Source: Stenocarpella maydis (taxonomy: Eukaryota; Ascomycota; Sordariomycetes; Diaporthales; Diaporthaceae). From it: 64,000 bases of DNA. Location of the stretch: positions 82,766-146,765 of the forward strand of contig NQMI01000085.1 of NCBI GenBank assembly GCA_002270565.1, read 5' to 3'. The notes below the pieces were generated by a model. That model saw only the letters and a list, made by a program, of their open reading frames with translations. It ran no database searches and was not told where the DNA came from. Positions 44,397-58,212 of the stretch are shown here, piece after piece; the first letter of the stretch is position 1, and each line of letters opens with the position of its first letter. The position numbers were made by a program, and so were the translations under genes.

Positions 44397-47300
44397 ATTT
44401 TAATAACTCTTATTTATATATCGCTATATAGACTCTAAATAATATTATACGCAGAACTCTTTATAATATCTAACTCCAGAATAACTACTCCTACCTGCAA
44501 CCTTCTCTATAAGCTAAATAAACTTACTAATAATGAAACTATAGACCCCTATATCTAGGAACTAGCTAATAAGGTTAGGCAACTTTGCCTCCTTATAGAA
44601 GGATAAGCCTAATATAATATGGAAATCAAATAGCTTTAATAGGAAGTTATTACCCTCTGGGTAGAAGCTAATATCATTAATACCCCAATCCAGACTAAGG
44701 AGCATGTTAAACTTAATACTCTAGCTCCATATAATAGAACTGCTGAATAACTTTAGGCATACCTAATATAAGTTAGAGCTTACTAGCGCTTCCATAGGTT
44801 AGATATATAGCCTAGCGGAAAAAGAGTTATATATATATCCTCTTTCCTTAGAGGGAGAGCCTTGGCTTGGTTTAAACCCTACTTAACTAACTTTATTAAT
44901 GTAGAATCATTTAAAGCCTATAAGCTTAAAATGTAACAAATTTTTAGTAGCTATAAGAGCTATAAGAATGCCCTTAGGTCCCTATTTCAGGATCCAAATA
45001 AGGAATAATAAGCTAAAAGAGACCTAGCAAATTACAAATAATGCAACTTCATAATCAACTATACTATAGAATTCCAATAAATCTATACCAAAATTAACTA
45101 TACTAATAATATAAAGAAATTTATATTTTACTATAAATTAAAGAATAAAGTAAAGAATAAACTTAGTAATATTATGGATCAACCTAATGATTTTCTATAT
45201 TATATAGAAATAGCTATTTAAATTAATAATAAACTCTATAAATAATGCTTAAAAAAGAAAGGATGAACTTCTAAATAACCCCTATTCTATAAATATAAAC
45301 TAAATATAGGAAAGAAGTACTAGAAACCAAGCACCTAGTAGGGATAGCATATAGGCCCTATAGAACTAGATGCTGCCTAATGCAAGGATAAGAAAAGCGT
45401 TAAGTATTATAACTATAATAAGATGGGACATTTCGATTTAGAATATAGGGCTCTAAAGAAAAATAGGGACTGGAAGTCAGTACCTAAAGAAACCCAACAA
45501 GCTAATGAAGCTACCTGTTAGGCCAATATAGCTACCCATAAAGCACGAGGACCACCCAGGTCCAAACCGCAATAGGAGCTTGCAAATAAGTACTGCATCT
45601 ATAAAACAACTATATATAACTAATGCTAGGTATATCTAAATTAGGACCTAGATAAAGAATGTAACTTCTATAACCCTAATAAAGAAGACCTTTATAATAG
45701 TTTATACTTCTTATAATATACTAAGTCCTAATATGAGAAATACTAAAAGAATAAGGCTTAATAGCAGCCTATCCTACTAATAAAGAATCCCCAGAAGCCT
45801 AGAATAATATACACATCACTCAGTTAGATAGCTTGCTTTAGCAACAGCTATACCACTCATTATAGTAATAAGGAAGCCACCGGATGGTTTCCTAAGAACG
45901 CCTTAGGAAAGTAGGGAAGAACCCTAGCGGTAGGAAATAGGGAGGAACTCCTGCAGATTAACCCCAGGATAAAAGGAAAAACTATCCCATAGGCCATACT
46001 TGCACTACAAATACAGTGGAAGGAACCGCAAGACTACCTAAAATAAGCACCCCTTCTAGCCCTAAGAACTAACATTATAGCAGTCATAATTACAGAAAAA
46101 CCTTTTAAAGAAACCATAAGATAACCTACCTATGAAAACAGAAAGCCATGAGATATAGGACGCATATATCCTGCATATAACAAACAAAAAAATATCTCCT
46201 AGGCATCATATATCTATAATAGATACAAGGAATACATAAGAGAGAAAACTAAGTACAACTAGTTTCCCTAATGATACCTAAATAAGGACATCAAGCCCAC
46301 ATACAAGCGCAACAACTTTAAAAACTAGCACCTACATCAGAAACACAATAAGACAGGACGTGCCCTAATAAGGCTAGACTCCCGAATACCCTTAAAATAC
46401 CTATAAAACCCTAACAGATAGGTAGATTATAATAAGCCAATCTGCAAGGTTTATATACTTAATAAGGCTTAAGATTAGCATCTAATAAGATAATAGGGGC
46501 TGCTACTTAAATCTCTAACATCTAAAAAACAGGATTACAGCATACAATAGCTAATTAATAACCTATAAAAGTTATAAGATATTACTAAGTGAAACCTTAA
46601 AAGTATTAAGAAGGTCCTAATAGCAGATAAATAGTTAAAAAACTAGAAGGGCTATCTATAAAACCTCAAATAGCAACCAACTATATTATAAGATACTTAT
46701 GCACAATAGCAAGCAACTATAGCCACCTAACGGTTCAGGTCAAGCTAGGAGTCTATATATACTTAGCACTTATTAATAGTAAAGCACAAGGGAATTTCAT
46801 ATCCCCAAAGGTAGTAAATGGATACTACCTACTATAGCACAAGAAAAGGGAACCCTATAGACTCAATATAGTAGATAGAACTAAAGTATCTTATAGTAAT
46901 AGAATTATTAATATAGAGACTAATCCCCTCCTAATTCGGATTTACAACTATATAAAATCACTATTATTTGATATCACTAAGATAACAAATTATTAGTTAA
47001 TCTTAGGAATACCTTAGCTAAGAAAGAACAATCCTCAAATCAATTGGACTATTAGCTAGATCTTTTAAAATAATACTATGCACCAAAAGAAGGTCGCAAT
47101 TAATAATAAGGAAAGGAGTCATATTACTAAGGATAGCAAACAGGTAATGCACTCAAATAGACCCACAGACACCTCTAGAAGCAAGCAGAAGGCCCGGCTC
47201 CAGGGAAATAGAGAAGGATTAAGCCACTCAAGCGCCTTGCAGAAGGACTAAAGCTAATCAGAAGACCGCTACTCCAGCATAACCAATTAACATATAATAC

Positions 47301-48922
47301 AGGAAATACAACGATACCTCCTTTACCTAGAGGAAGGAATGAAAGAAGATAAACCCAATAGACTAATATATATACTAGAAAACTATTACAAATTCAAGAA
47401 AGTATTCTAAGAACGACTTAATACTATATTACCACAATATATATAATGGGACTATAAGATACTACTAAAACCTAGAATAATACCTTAATTTAGGCTTATC
47501 TATAAACTTAATAAGGAACAACTTAAAGCACTTAGGGAATACCTTAAGAAAAACCTTAAAAAAAGATTCATTAGACTATTATAATCACTAGCAGGATACC
47601 CAATCCTCTTTATACTAAAGAAGAATAGCAAACAATAACTTTACATTAACTACTAATAACTAAATAATATTATAATTAAAAATTAATACTCTCTTCTACT
47701 TATTAAAGAATTATAAGATTAACTTAAAAGAGTAAAATGGTTTATAGCACTTAACTTAAAATATAGATATAACCTTATCTAAATAAAAGAAGGAGAAGAA
47801 TAGAAGATAGCATTTAGAATACACCATAGATATTATAAAATAACGGTTATGCCTTTTAGATTAACTAATGTACCTACATTATTCCAGGAAATAATTAACT
47901 AAGTCCTAAGTAAGTATATTAATATCGTTATTATTGCTTATCTAAATAATATCCTTATCTTCTTAGAAAACCTTAATGAATATAAGGAACATATTAAAAA
48001 GGTTCTTTGAAACCTTCAGGATACTAACCTCCTAGTGGAACCAGAGAAGTATAACTAGCATATACAGAAAGTTAACTACCTAAAATATATAATCAAACTA
48101 AAGAAAATTAAGATATAAGAAGGAAAGATTAAAGTAATTAAGGAATAGCCAACCCTTATAAACATTAAGGATATCTAAGTATTCCTTAGATATACCAACT
48201 TCTATTAATAATTTATTACATAATATAGCAATATTATAAAACTACTAACAGACTTTACTAAGAAGGATTGTACCTTTAGATAGATAGATAGTGAATAATG
48301 AGCTTTTTAGATACTAAAAAATAAAGTTATGAAAGACCCCGTACTTAAGAAAGCAGACCTAGAGAAAGAATTCAAAGTCTATATAGATGCCTTAGATAAT
48401 GCTGCGGGTGGAGAACTTACTTAAAAAGATAACTAAGGAAGGACATATATTATTATAAACTTTAGCAAGAAGTTCAATAGACTAGAAACCCGCTATACTA
48501 TATTAGATAAAGAATTTATAGTAATAGTATATGCATTCTAGGAATGGTAATACTACCTTATAGGAGCTAAAAAATAGATCAAGCTCTATATGGATTATAA
48601 GAATCTTATAACCTTTATGATAATTAAGACTCTTAACAAATAATAAGTTAGATATATAGAGTTCTTATTATAATTTAATATCAAGGTTATCCATATGGAT
48701 GGAGTTAAAAATGCAAGAGCAGATGCACTTAGTTGAAGACCTAACTACTAGGATAAGGATTTACCTATAGAATGGATAGTATTTAAAACTCAAGAAGATG
48801 GAAGCCTTGTTCTTAACTAAGAACTTGATGCTATAATTAAAGTTAACTTCCAAACTAGAAAAACCCCTACTAATCTAAAGGAATAAGATAAATTAATTAT
48901 AGAAATATATGAAGCACTGGTA
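44397..48922 (+). pseudogene. Element A gag-pol, Ty3/Gypsy, RIP-inactivated and truncated
   Basis: Plus-strand reading with many stops shows gag (about 44,480-45,450), a zinc-knuckle position at 45,400-45,450 where the cysteines read as tyrosine, a protease motif near 46,765-46,800 (ALINSKA, Asp and Gly lost), reverse transcriptase (about 47,390-48,000, catalytic box reads AYLNNIL) and RNase H (about 48,340-48,720). The integrase half is missing because element C is inserted at 48,923. The order RT, RNase H, then integrase (seen in B) places it in Ty3/Gypsy (Metaviridae). It belongs to the same family as element B. Confidence 0.8.
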
Positions 48923-49500
48923 TTGTTCCGGGGTCTAGGGGAACCGGCATGTTTCGGGATCCGGAGGAGAACCAGCCTTGGCATTCCCCCCCCCCCCCAA
49001 GGCTATAAGAAGGGGCCCTCCTGCATTACTTTTGAGAAATTTCTAGTCCTAGAGAATCAATCTTTTTATACCCTATAAATTTATATCTATCTGATATATA
49101 CGTGTGTACTATAAAATTATTTCTTATACCCTCTTTTTCTACCTCTCCTTTTTAGCACCCTCTGTTCCCCTTATAACTCTCCTATTGCGTTAGGGGCTCC
49201 TCTTCTTACCTTCCACACTCCTCTTGGGGTGGTTGCTTAATCAGGGCTCTAGCAGAACATATGCCTTTTTATATATGTAAAGGTTTTATCCTCTTACTCT
49301 CCCTCTTAGCCCATTTTCACTAATATCTGCCCTATAAATCAAATATAGGTTTCTTCAGCCAATAAGGTTTCTTTAGCCACTATAAAGTTCCTCAGCTTTT
49401 AGGCCTAAATTTCCTATTTTATTTATAAGGTTATCAGCCACTTTAGGGAAGTAAATCTCTATACTTCTAATACCATTTAATTCTAATTAGAGCTACAACA
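48923..49500 (+). repeat. 5' LTR of element C (probable)
   Basis: Begins TGTTCCGGGG exactly where the pol reading of element A stops, and a matching ACAACA end occurs at 49,500, giving TGTT/AACA termini. A GC-richer start, a poly-C run (48,987-48,998) and a TATAAA-like word near 49,068 fit an LTR. The partner LTR is outside the window, so the 3' limit is unconfirmed. Confidence 0.5.
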
Positions 49501-50751
49501 CCCTCTCACTCTTAATAGAGGATTTTGCTATCATACAAAGGCCAGATTTACCCTCCCAAATCGCCTATAGTTAATCCAGTGGCGGTAGGAGCAGATATAT
49601 ATAAGGCTGGTCTAATCTCTATACCGCACTAACTCCATTACCTTAGCTATATCTTAGACTCCCTCCCAAAGTACCCAATTTAATAGTAAAGTACAGAACC
49701 TCTAGCCTAGCTACATATTCCTAGAAAAGCTACTAAGGGATTTATATCCTCAGGCCTTAGAAATTTATTCCGATTGGATTTAATAGTATTTAATTAGGGC
49801 TCATATCCTTAAAAGCAATATAAAGGACTAATATTAAAAAGGTTTAATAGATCCAACTTGCCTGCTTTACCCAAAACTCTCTTACCCTTAGATATAGCAC
49901 CCAAAGGTTCAGCATGCTAATTCTCTAATATAGGTAAACTAAATATAATAAAGCCCCAGTTTAACCAATCAGGCCCATCTTTAATTTTCCCTTTTAAGTT
50001 ATTATTATAATATCTAGTTACCCTATTAAACACTACATCCAAGATATCATCTAATATCATATGATATTAGGTCGGGCGATAGCAGTACTGGATATTATAT
50101 GCTTCTATAGGGAGTTAAAGAGGTTCCTACCCTACCAACTACTATCCTTCTAATCAGTAAGCTCAGAGCTTCTGCTATTATCAGCACCCCTCACGGTCAG
50201 GATGGCTGGCATTAGCAGCATAAGGGTATTCCAAATATTTATATTATCCTCTCCTCTAGTTACTTGCAGTCGAGTAGCTCCTGCCTGCCACTATAGTAAG
50301 ACTTCATAGTATTTAATATAACCTTCTATATTAATACCATTCACTCTAATTATATCTAGTTATTCCTATATACATCTTAGTAAATTTTAAACAGTACTTA
50401 ACACCTTCGCTTCTTTTAGATATACTTAGTAGAGAGAAATATTTAATACCCTTAAATAGTACTTATATCTTACCTCTTTAGAAAGCAGCTCTAGTGCGCA
50501 GAAACATTTAACTTCACTATTACCATAAGGGACTAATTAGGACCTATTCACTCCTATATGCATCTTAGTGAACCCTAAATAATACTTATGCTTTTACCTT
50601 CTCCCAAGACTCCTACTAAAGAGAAACATTTAATACCTTTAGATAGCACTCATATTAAGCCCTCTTTTAAGAATATAAAGATAGAGAGAAACATTTGCCT
50701 CCATTATTACCATAAGGGACTAATTAGGACCTATATCTTCTATTTACCCAA
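49501..50751 (+). other. Element C leader, first part, with degenerate tandem repeats
   Basis: No coding remnant recognised. From about 50,340 to 50,750 a unit of roughly 180 bp repeats imperfectly: the words GGGACTAATTAGGACCTAT (twice) and GAGAAACATTTAA recur. The leader resumes at 58,662 after element B. It is long for a Gypsy leader, so an unrecognised internal feature is possible. Confidence 0.4.
50747..50751. repeat. Target site duplication, left copy (CCCAA)
   Basis: CCCAA immediately precedes element B. The same five bases immediately follow it at 58657-58661. Five bp is normal for Ty3/Gypsy integration. Confidence 0.8.
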
Positions 50752-51195
50752 TGTAATGATCAGAGGGTTTCTGAGTATGTTAAACCTGAAAGATTAAGGG
50801 TTTATATTCGGAATATATTGTTAGGCGGTTATTAAGCAATATTATTAACTAATAATAATTACTAGCTATAAGGCTATCCAATATTGAGATTGAATACTTA
50901 GATTGATGACTAAAGAGTCTGTTCTATGAAAACTATTTACTATAGTAATAACTATATCCATATATATATTCCAACTCTTTAGTAGCTTAATAGAATTAAT
51001 GGTAATGCTATTAACTAGGTGTCACTCGATGGAATCAATATAGATCCCATTAATCCAGGTGGGTCCTTAACCCTAACCCTAATAAGGTAGCGTTATTAAT
51101 TGGATTAGGTGGGGCGCTCTTTTTGGGGGCCACTTCCCGACTTGCAGGGTTATCTTCTGCAATAGTCAGCCGCTAATGCATGTTAGCTTATAACA
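50752..51195 (-). repeat. 3' LTR of element B
   Basis: Minus-strand ends are TGTTATAAGC and CATTACA. Same length as its partner at 58213-58656, with transition-only differences by eye. Confidence 0.85.
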
Positions 51196-51289
51196 CCATC
51201 TCCCTCCTTGCTTCTTTTATCTTTAAAAGTATTCCGTAAGTTATTTTGGCTTATCTATATTTTTATTCACTCCTTCCTAATTTATTATA

Positions 51290-51840
51290 TTGAGTAGGGT
51301 TACTAAGTCTCATTCCACGAAATCCTTCTTTATTACTAAGCATAAGGCCGCTCTTCTTTTTGCTATTACCTCAAAGGGCAGCATTATTCCCATGCCTTAT
51401 TCTTATTGTGAAGAGCACAACCTGGCTAAGGACTATAAGGTTGTGGATTCAGAATCCATTCACTATTAGACCTGTATTCGCCTTAATTTATCTAATTGCG
51501 ATGTTTAAGGTCTTACTCCTAATTAGTTAAATAAGATTACCCTAATATACTATTAATTGGAGGAGGAGTTGGAGGCCATAGAAGAGGAGGCTTAACGGCT
51601 AAACGCGAGAATTCTACGCCTTTACAAGTAGAAGCGGTTGTGGTATGAGAAGATAATGCGTGCAATTCATCAAGGTATCGATAATATGGAGGAGTTGGAG
51701 CGAGTAAAGAAGGAGGAGGCTGAAGTAGAGTGGAGGCGGATCGCTAAGTAATCTACTAAGGTGGTTTACTAAAGTTCTACTAAAGAGGCTAGTGGGATGG
51801 TAGCGCAGGAGGCGTAGCTGCATTCTGAGGGTGAAGTAGG
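51290..51840 (+). pseudogene. Antisense zinc-cluster/coiled-coil ORF inside element B (copy 2)
   Basis: On the plus strand, opposite to pol and just inside the 3' LTR, a largely open reading shows a CxxC-like start (SYCEEHNLAKDYKVVDSES), a second cysteine-bearing segment (IRLNLSNCDV), then a long acidic/basic helical stretch (LEEELEAIEEE, RILRLYK, NMEELERV). It has only a few stops, fewer than the pol genes. The layout matches hypothetical fungal proteins with a small Cys cluster and coiled coil that recur beside retrotransposons. It may encode an element-borne DNA-binding or regulatory protein; there is no direct evidence of function. Confidence 0.5.
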
Positions 51841-52349
51841 GGTTTTTAATTAGAGTTCCTTAATAGATAATGGTATTAGTTGGTCTGAATTTATAAGTAC
51901 TAATAATAAGGGTAGTAAAGGAAATGTGCCTATAGATGGCTTATCTTAGTGCCTGATTCTTATTATTGGGAATAAAACTTATTGGATCATTATCTAACTG
52001 GTTCTAGTCCCTAGCCATCTTTAGTTTACTAGTTATACTATATCATTCTTAATCTTGTTTTCCTGTGACTAATATTTACTAGGGTGCGGGGTGCGGATAC
52101 TGGTATTCTTTTAGATAGGTTTTGGGTGTAACCAGTATTTGGGTTGTTGGTTGAATGGGGTGATTGGTTGCTGGCTTTTAGTTATCCCTATTATAACTAG
52201 TCTCTTATTAGTTATTTTCCCTATTTCAGCTGCAAAAGCTGGGGTTTATTATATAATTTTATTATAATGTTAGTTTATGATGGTTTGTTGCATATAGGGT
52301 TTTCAGGCTACATTCCTAGTTTTTAGGACTATCCCGTGGTGGTCCGCAT

Positions 52350-55300
52350 ATAGTACTTTTTGAGTTTGTTATAATAGTGGGTTAAGTTTTAGGCTAGTTC
52401 CTATATATTCTTACTAGAGTTATAGCCTTTCTACTTAATAAGGTACTCTATTATCCCTTGGTATTATCTTAAGTTTATAATGTTTTCTATTTTATATTTC
52501 TTATTATATTCATTAAGTATTTTAATCTATATTTTAAGTTCTATATTCTTAAGTGCTAGTTCTAAGAGTAAGATATAAAAATTGGGTGTTATTTTATTCC
52601 TTTAGGTAGCGAGAGTTTATAGTTAGTATCTAAAACTTTTCTTAAAATTTTGAAGAAACTGATTTTCTTATGATTAAGCTTTTCACTAGGCTACTTGATT
52701 TTAATGTTTTGGTAAAGGAGGTAGACCTTATCTCCCTCCTTAAGAATTAGTCCCTTAATTCTTTTCTGATTTGCATATTTTAATATTTATTCTTATATAA
52801 AAGAAAGTTCTGCTTAGATATCCCTCTGGATTTATCTGATTTATATTGCTTTTTATTCTGCTAATTCCGCTAGGGTATTATCTGGTAGTGATTTGTAGTA
52901 TGCCTGGGGTTTATATCTATAGAGTGCAAAGAAAGGTAACTGCTTAGTTGTACTGGTAGTTGCGCTGTTATAGGCAAACTATACTAATGGTAGCAGTTTA
53001 ACCCAATTATCCTATAATTAGTTAATATAGTATTAGAGGTATTATTTTATAATCTAGTTGATTTATTCCATTTATCCATCTGTTTATAGATATGCAGTTA
53101 TTAAGAGCTTGTACTTTGCTATAAGTTACTTTATTAGTAACTTCTAAAAGTTTAATGTAAAGAGCTTATCTCTATTTAAGATGATTCTATATAGTATTCT
53201 ATAGTTACTTATAATAATTTACAAGAATGTATATATAAGTTCTTTTATAGTGCTAGCTTCCTTATATGGTATGAAGTATACATACTTACTCAGTCTACAA
53301 ACCACTACCAGAATACTGTTATATAGTACTCCAGTTAAGGGTTCTTACAAGAGAGGTAGCTTAATAATGAAGTCCAGGCTAATGGATGACTATATAGCTA
53401 TAGGTATTAGTAGGGGCTTCAATAGTCCATACGGTTTGTATCTAGAGGCCTTGTTTTTGTTACATGAGTTGCATTTATTAATAATATCCTGAACCTTCTT
53501 TTAAGGTTGGGGATCTGGTAATTCTGCTAAATACTTTTGATTATTACTATAATACCTTAGTGGCTGTATATCAGTACCTTATATATTTCTATAATTAACT
53601 TATCTCATTCCTTTAGATTAATAGGGGTTTTTCTAATTTAAAAGTTAACTCTAATTATAGCATTAAGTTCGCAATTGAAAACAAGGCTTCTATCTTCTTA
53701 GGTTTTAAATACTATTTATTCTATAGGTAAATCCTTATCCTAATAATTAAGTCTTTAATTAAGTATATCTACTCTTACATTCTTAATTCCATCCATATAG
53801 ATAACCTTAATGTTGAATTGCAATAAGAACTTTATATATCTAACTTATTGTTTGTTAAGAGTCTTAGTTATTATAAAGGTTATAAGATTCTTATAATCTA
53901 TATAGAGTTTGATCTGCTTTTTAGCTCCTATAAGGTAGTATTACTATTCCTAGAATGCATATACTATTACTATAAATTCCTTATCTAATATAGTATAGTG
54001 GGTTTCTAGTTTATTAAATTTCTTACTATAGTTTATAATAATATATATTCTTTCTTAGTTATCTTTTTCAATAAGTTCCCTGCCTGCAGTATTATCTAAG
54101 GCGTTTGTATGGATTTCGAATTTCTTTTCTAGGTCTGCCTTCTTAAGTATGGGGTCTTCTATAATTTTATTCTTAAGTATCTGGAAAGCTTATTGTTTGG
54201 TATCCATCTATCTAAAGGCATAATCCTTCTTAATAAGGTCTATTAATAGTTTCATAATATTGCTATATTATGTGATGAATTATTAATAGAAATTAGTATA
54301 TCTAAGGAATACTCTAATATTCTTAATATTTATTGAGGTTGGCTATTCTTTAATTGCTTTAACTTTTCCTTCTTGCATCTTGATTTTCCCTAGTTCAATC
54401 ATATATCTAAGGTAGTTAACTTTCTATATATACTAGTTGTATTTTTCTGATTCTACTAGGAGGTTAGCATCCTAAAGTTTCTAAAGAACCTTCTTAATAT
54501 ATTTTTTATATTCATTAGGGTTTTTTAAGAAGATAAGAATATTATCCAGATAAGCAACAATAAAGATATTAAGGTATTTACTTAGGACTTAGTTAATTAT
54601 TTCTTAGAATAATGCAGGTGTATTAGTTAATCCAAAAGGTATGATTCTTATTTTGTAATATCTATAGTATATCCTAAATGTTATTTTTTATTCTTCTCCT
54701 TCTTTTATTTAAATAAGGTTGTATTCATGCTTTAAGTTGAGTGCTATAAACTATTTTGCTCCTCTAAGTTTATCTTATAGTTCCTTAATAAGTGGGAGAG
54801 GGTATTAGTTCTTAATTATAATGTTATTTAATTATCAATAATTAATATAAAGTTATAGCTTGTTATTTTTCTTTAGTATAAAGAGGATTGGGTATCCTAT
54901 TAGTGATTATAATAACCTGATGAATTCCTTTTTAAGGTTTTCATTAAGGTATTCCCTAAGTGCCTTAAGTTGTTTTTTATTAAGTTTATAGATGGGCTTA
55001 AATTGGGGTATTGTTCTAGGTTTTAAGGGTATTTCATGATCCCATTATATATATTATAGTAATATAGTGTTAAGTCATTCCTAGAATACTTTCTTAAATT
55101 TATAATAGTCTCTTAGTATTTGTGCTAATTTATTAGTCTTATCTCCTTCCTTTCTTTTCTTTAGGCAAAGGATGTATTATTATATTTTCTGTATTGTATG
55201 CTAACTGGTTATGCTGGAGTAGTAATCTCTTAATTAGCTTCAGTCCTTCTATAAGGCGCTTAAGTAGCTTAATCCTTCTCTATCTTCCTAGAGTTAGACC

Positions 55301-57050
55301 TTCTGCCTGCTCCTAAAGATATCTATAGGTCTATTTAAGTGCGTTATTTATTTGCTATCCTTAGTAATATAACTCCTTCCTTCTTCATTAATTGCAACCT
55401 TCTTCTAGAGAATAGCATTATCCTAAAAGATCTAGCTAGTAATTTAATTAATTCAGGGGTTATTTTTTCTTAAATAAGGTATTTCTAAGATTAACTAGTG
55501 ATTTGCTATCTTAGTAATATTAAATAATAGTAATTCCATACGGTTGTAAATTTAAACTAGAAGGGGATTAATCTCTATATTAATAATTTCATTACTATAA
55601 AATACTTTAGTTCCATCTATTATATTAAGTCTATAGGGTTCCCTTTTCTTATACTATAGTAGGTAGTATCTGTTTACTATCTTTAGGGATATGAAATTCC
55701 CTTATGCTTTACTATTAATAAGTGCTAAGCATATATAGACTCCTAGCTCGATCTGAACTGTTAGGTAGCTGTAGTCGCTTGTTATTATTGCGCATAAGTA
55801 CCTCGTAATATAGTTAGTTGCTGCCTGAGGTTTTATAAACAGCCCTTCTAGTTTTTTAACTGCTTATCCGCTGCTAGGACTTTCTTAATGCTCTTAAGGT
55901 TTTGCTTAATGAAGTTTTGTAATTCTTGCAGGTTATTAACTAGCCGTTATATGCTGTAATTCTGTTTCTTTATTATTAGAGTTTTAAGCAGCAGCCCCTA
56001 CTATCTTAGTAGATGCCAATCTTAAGCCTTATTAAGCATATATATCTTGTAGATTGGTTTATTATAATTTACCTATTCATTAAGGTTTTATAGGCATCCT
56101 AAGGATATGCGGGAGTCCAGCCTTATTAGGGTGTATCCTGTTTTATTATGTTTTTAGTATAAGTGCTAGTTCTTAAAATTATTGCACTTATATATGTATT
56201 TAATGTCTTTGCTTAGATATTATTAGGGAAACTAGTTATACTTAGTTTTCTCCCTTATATATTTCTTGCATCTATTATAGATATATAATACCCAGGAGAT
56301 ATTCTAATGCTTATTATGCATTAGGTATGTGCGTTCTGTATCTCCTGGCCTTCTATATTCCTGGGTAGGTTGTTCTATAGTTTTTTTGAAAGGTCTCCCT
56401 GCAATTATAACTGCTATAATATTAGTTCTTAGGGCTAGAAGGGGCGCTTATCCTAGGTAATCTTGCGGTTCTTTTTACTAAGTTTATAGCGCAAGTATGG
56501 CCTGAGGGATAGGTTTTCCTTCCATCCTAGGGTTAATTTGCAGGAGTTCCTCCCTATTTCCTACCGCTAGGGTCCTTCCCTATTTTCCTAAAGCATTCTT
56601 AGGAAACCATTCGGTGGCTTCCTTATTACTACAGTAAGTAGTATAGCTATTATTAAAGCAAGCTATCTAACTAAGTAATACATATACCTTTCTAGGCTTC
56701 TAGGGATTCTTTATTAGTAGGATAGGCTGCTATTATACCTTATCTTTCTAATATTTCTTATACTAGGACTTAATATATTATAAAAAGTATAAATTATTAT
56801 AAAGGTCTTAATTTAGGTATACCTAATATTAATTATATATATTTATTCTATAGATATAGTATTTATTTACAAGCTCTCATTATGGTTTGGACCTAGGTGG
56901 TCCTTATATACTGTAGGTGGCTATATTAGCTTAATAAGTAGCTTTATTAGCTTATTGGGTTCCTTTAAGTACTAATTTTTAGTCCTTATTTTTCTTTAAA
57001 GCCCTGCATTCTAAAGTAAAGTATCCTATCTTATTATAGTTATAATATTT
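52350..57050 (-). pseudogene. Element B pol remnant (protease, RT, RNase H, integrase)
   Basis: Minus-strand reading with stops: protease-like motif near 55,700-55,740, reverse transcriptase about 55,050-54,440 with the catalytic box reading AYLDNIL (54,540-54,560), RNase H about 54,250-53,760, and integrase about 53,640-52,400. The integrase shows CNSCNKNKASRYKPYG at the end of its zinc region and SILVVV...LSKYVYFIPYKEA in the core. The 80-codon plus-strand frame at 53250-53492 is the antisense shadow of the integrase. Confidence 0.75.
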
Positions 57051-58200
57051 AATGTTTTTTTCATCCTTATATTAGGTAATATCTAGCTCTATAGGTCCTA
57101 TATGTTATCCCTATTAAGTGCTTAGCTTCTAATACTTCTTTCCTATATTTGGTTTATACTTATGGAATAAGGGTTGTTTAGAAGTTGTTTCTTTCTTTTC
57201 TAAGCATCATTTATAGAGCCTATTATTAATCTGGATAGCTATTCTTATATAACATAGAAAACCATTAGGTTAGTTTATAACTTTACTAAGTTCATCTTTT
57301 ATTTTATTCTTTAATCCACAATAGAATATAAATTTCTTTATATTATTAGTATAGTTAATTTTAGTATAGATTTATTGGAATTCTATTACATAGTTAATTG
57401 CTGAACCATACTGCTTATAATTCGCTAGGTTCCTTTCTGCCTGTTATTCCTTATTCGGGTCCTGAAATAGGGACCTAAGGGCGTCCTTATAGCCTTTATA
57501 GCTGCTGAAAATCCGTTGCATTTTGAGCTTGCAGTCTTTGAATGATTCTGCATTAATAAAGTTGGTTAGGTAGGGTTTGAATTAAGCTAAGGCTTATCCT
57601 TTGAGGAAAGAGGATATATATATAATCCTTTTTCCGCTAGGCTGTGCGTTTAGCCTATGGAAGTGCTGGTAGGCCCTAACCTGTATTAGGTATGCCTAAA
57701 GTTATCTAGTAGTTCCATTATAGGGGGCTAGAGTATTAAGCTTAATATGTTCCTTTATTTAGATTGGGGTGTTAATAATGTTAGCTCCTACTTGGAGGGT
57801 AGTAATTTCCTATTAAAGTTATTCAACTTCTGCATTATATTAAGCTTATCCTTCTATAAGGAGGCGCAACTATCCAACCTCATTGACTAGTTCCTGGATA
57901 CAGGGGTCCATAATCTCATTATTGGTAAGCTCATCCAGCTTATAGAGAAGGTTGCGGGTAGGGGTAATTATTCTAGAGTCTAATATTATAAAGNATATTA
58001 AGCTTATCCTTCTATAAGGAGGCGCAACTATCCAACCTCATTGACTAGTTCCTGGATACAGGGGTCCATAATCTCATTATTGGTAAGCTCATCCAGCTTA
58101 TAGAGAAGGTTGCGGGTAGGGGTAATTATTCCGGAGTCTAATATCATAAAGGGTTCTACATATAATATTGCTTAAAGTCCGTATAGCAATATATAAATAA
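57000..58200 (-). pseudogene. Element B gag remnant, with a duplicated block around an N
   Basis: Matches the gag reading of element A in order and wording (from about 58,150 down to a zinc-knuckle position near 57,030, where most cysteines read as tyrosine). A 157 bp block is present twice, 57837-57993 and 57995-58151, separated by a single N at 57994, so the gag 5' end is probably mis-joined. Confidence 0.65.
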
Positions 58201-58212
58201 GAGTCATTAAAA

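Noticed and set aside
53250..53492. 80-codon plus-strand frame in element B
   Set aside because: It is the reverse complement of the integrase reading on the minus strand.
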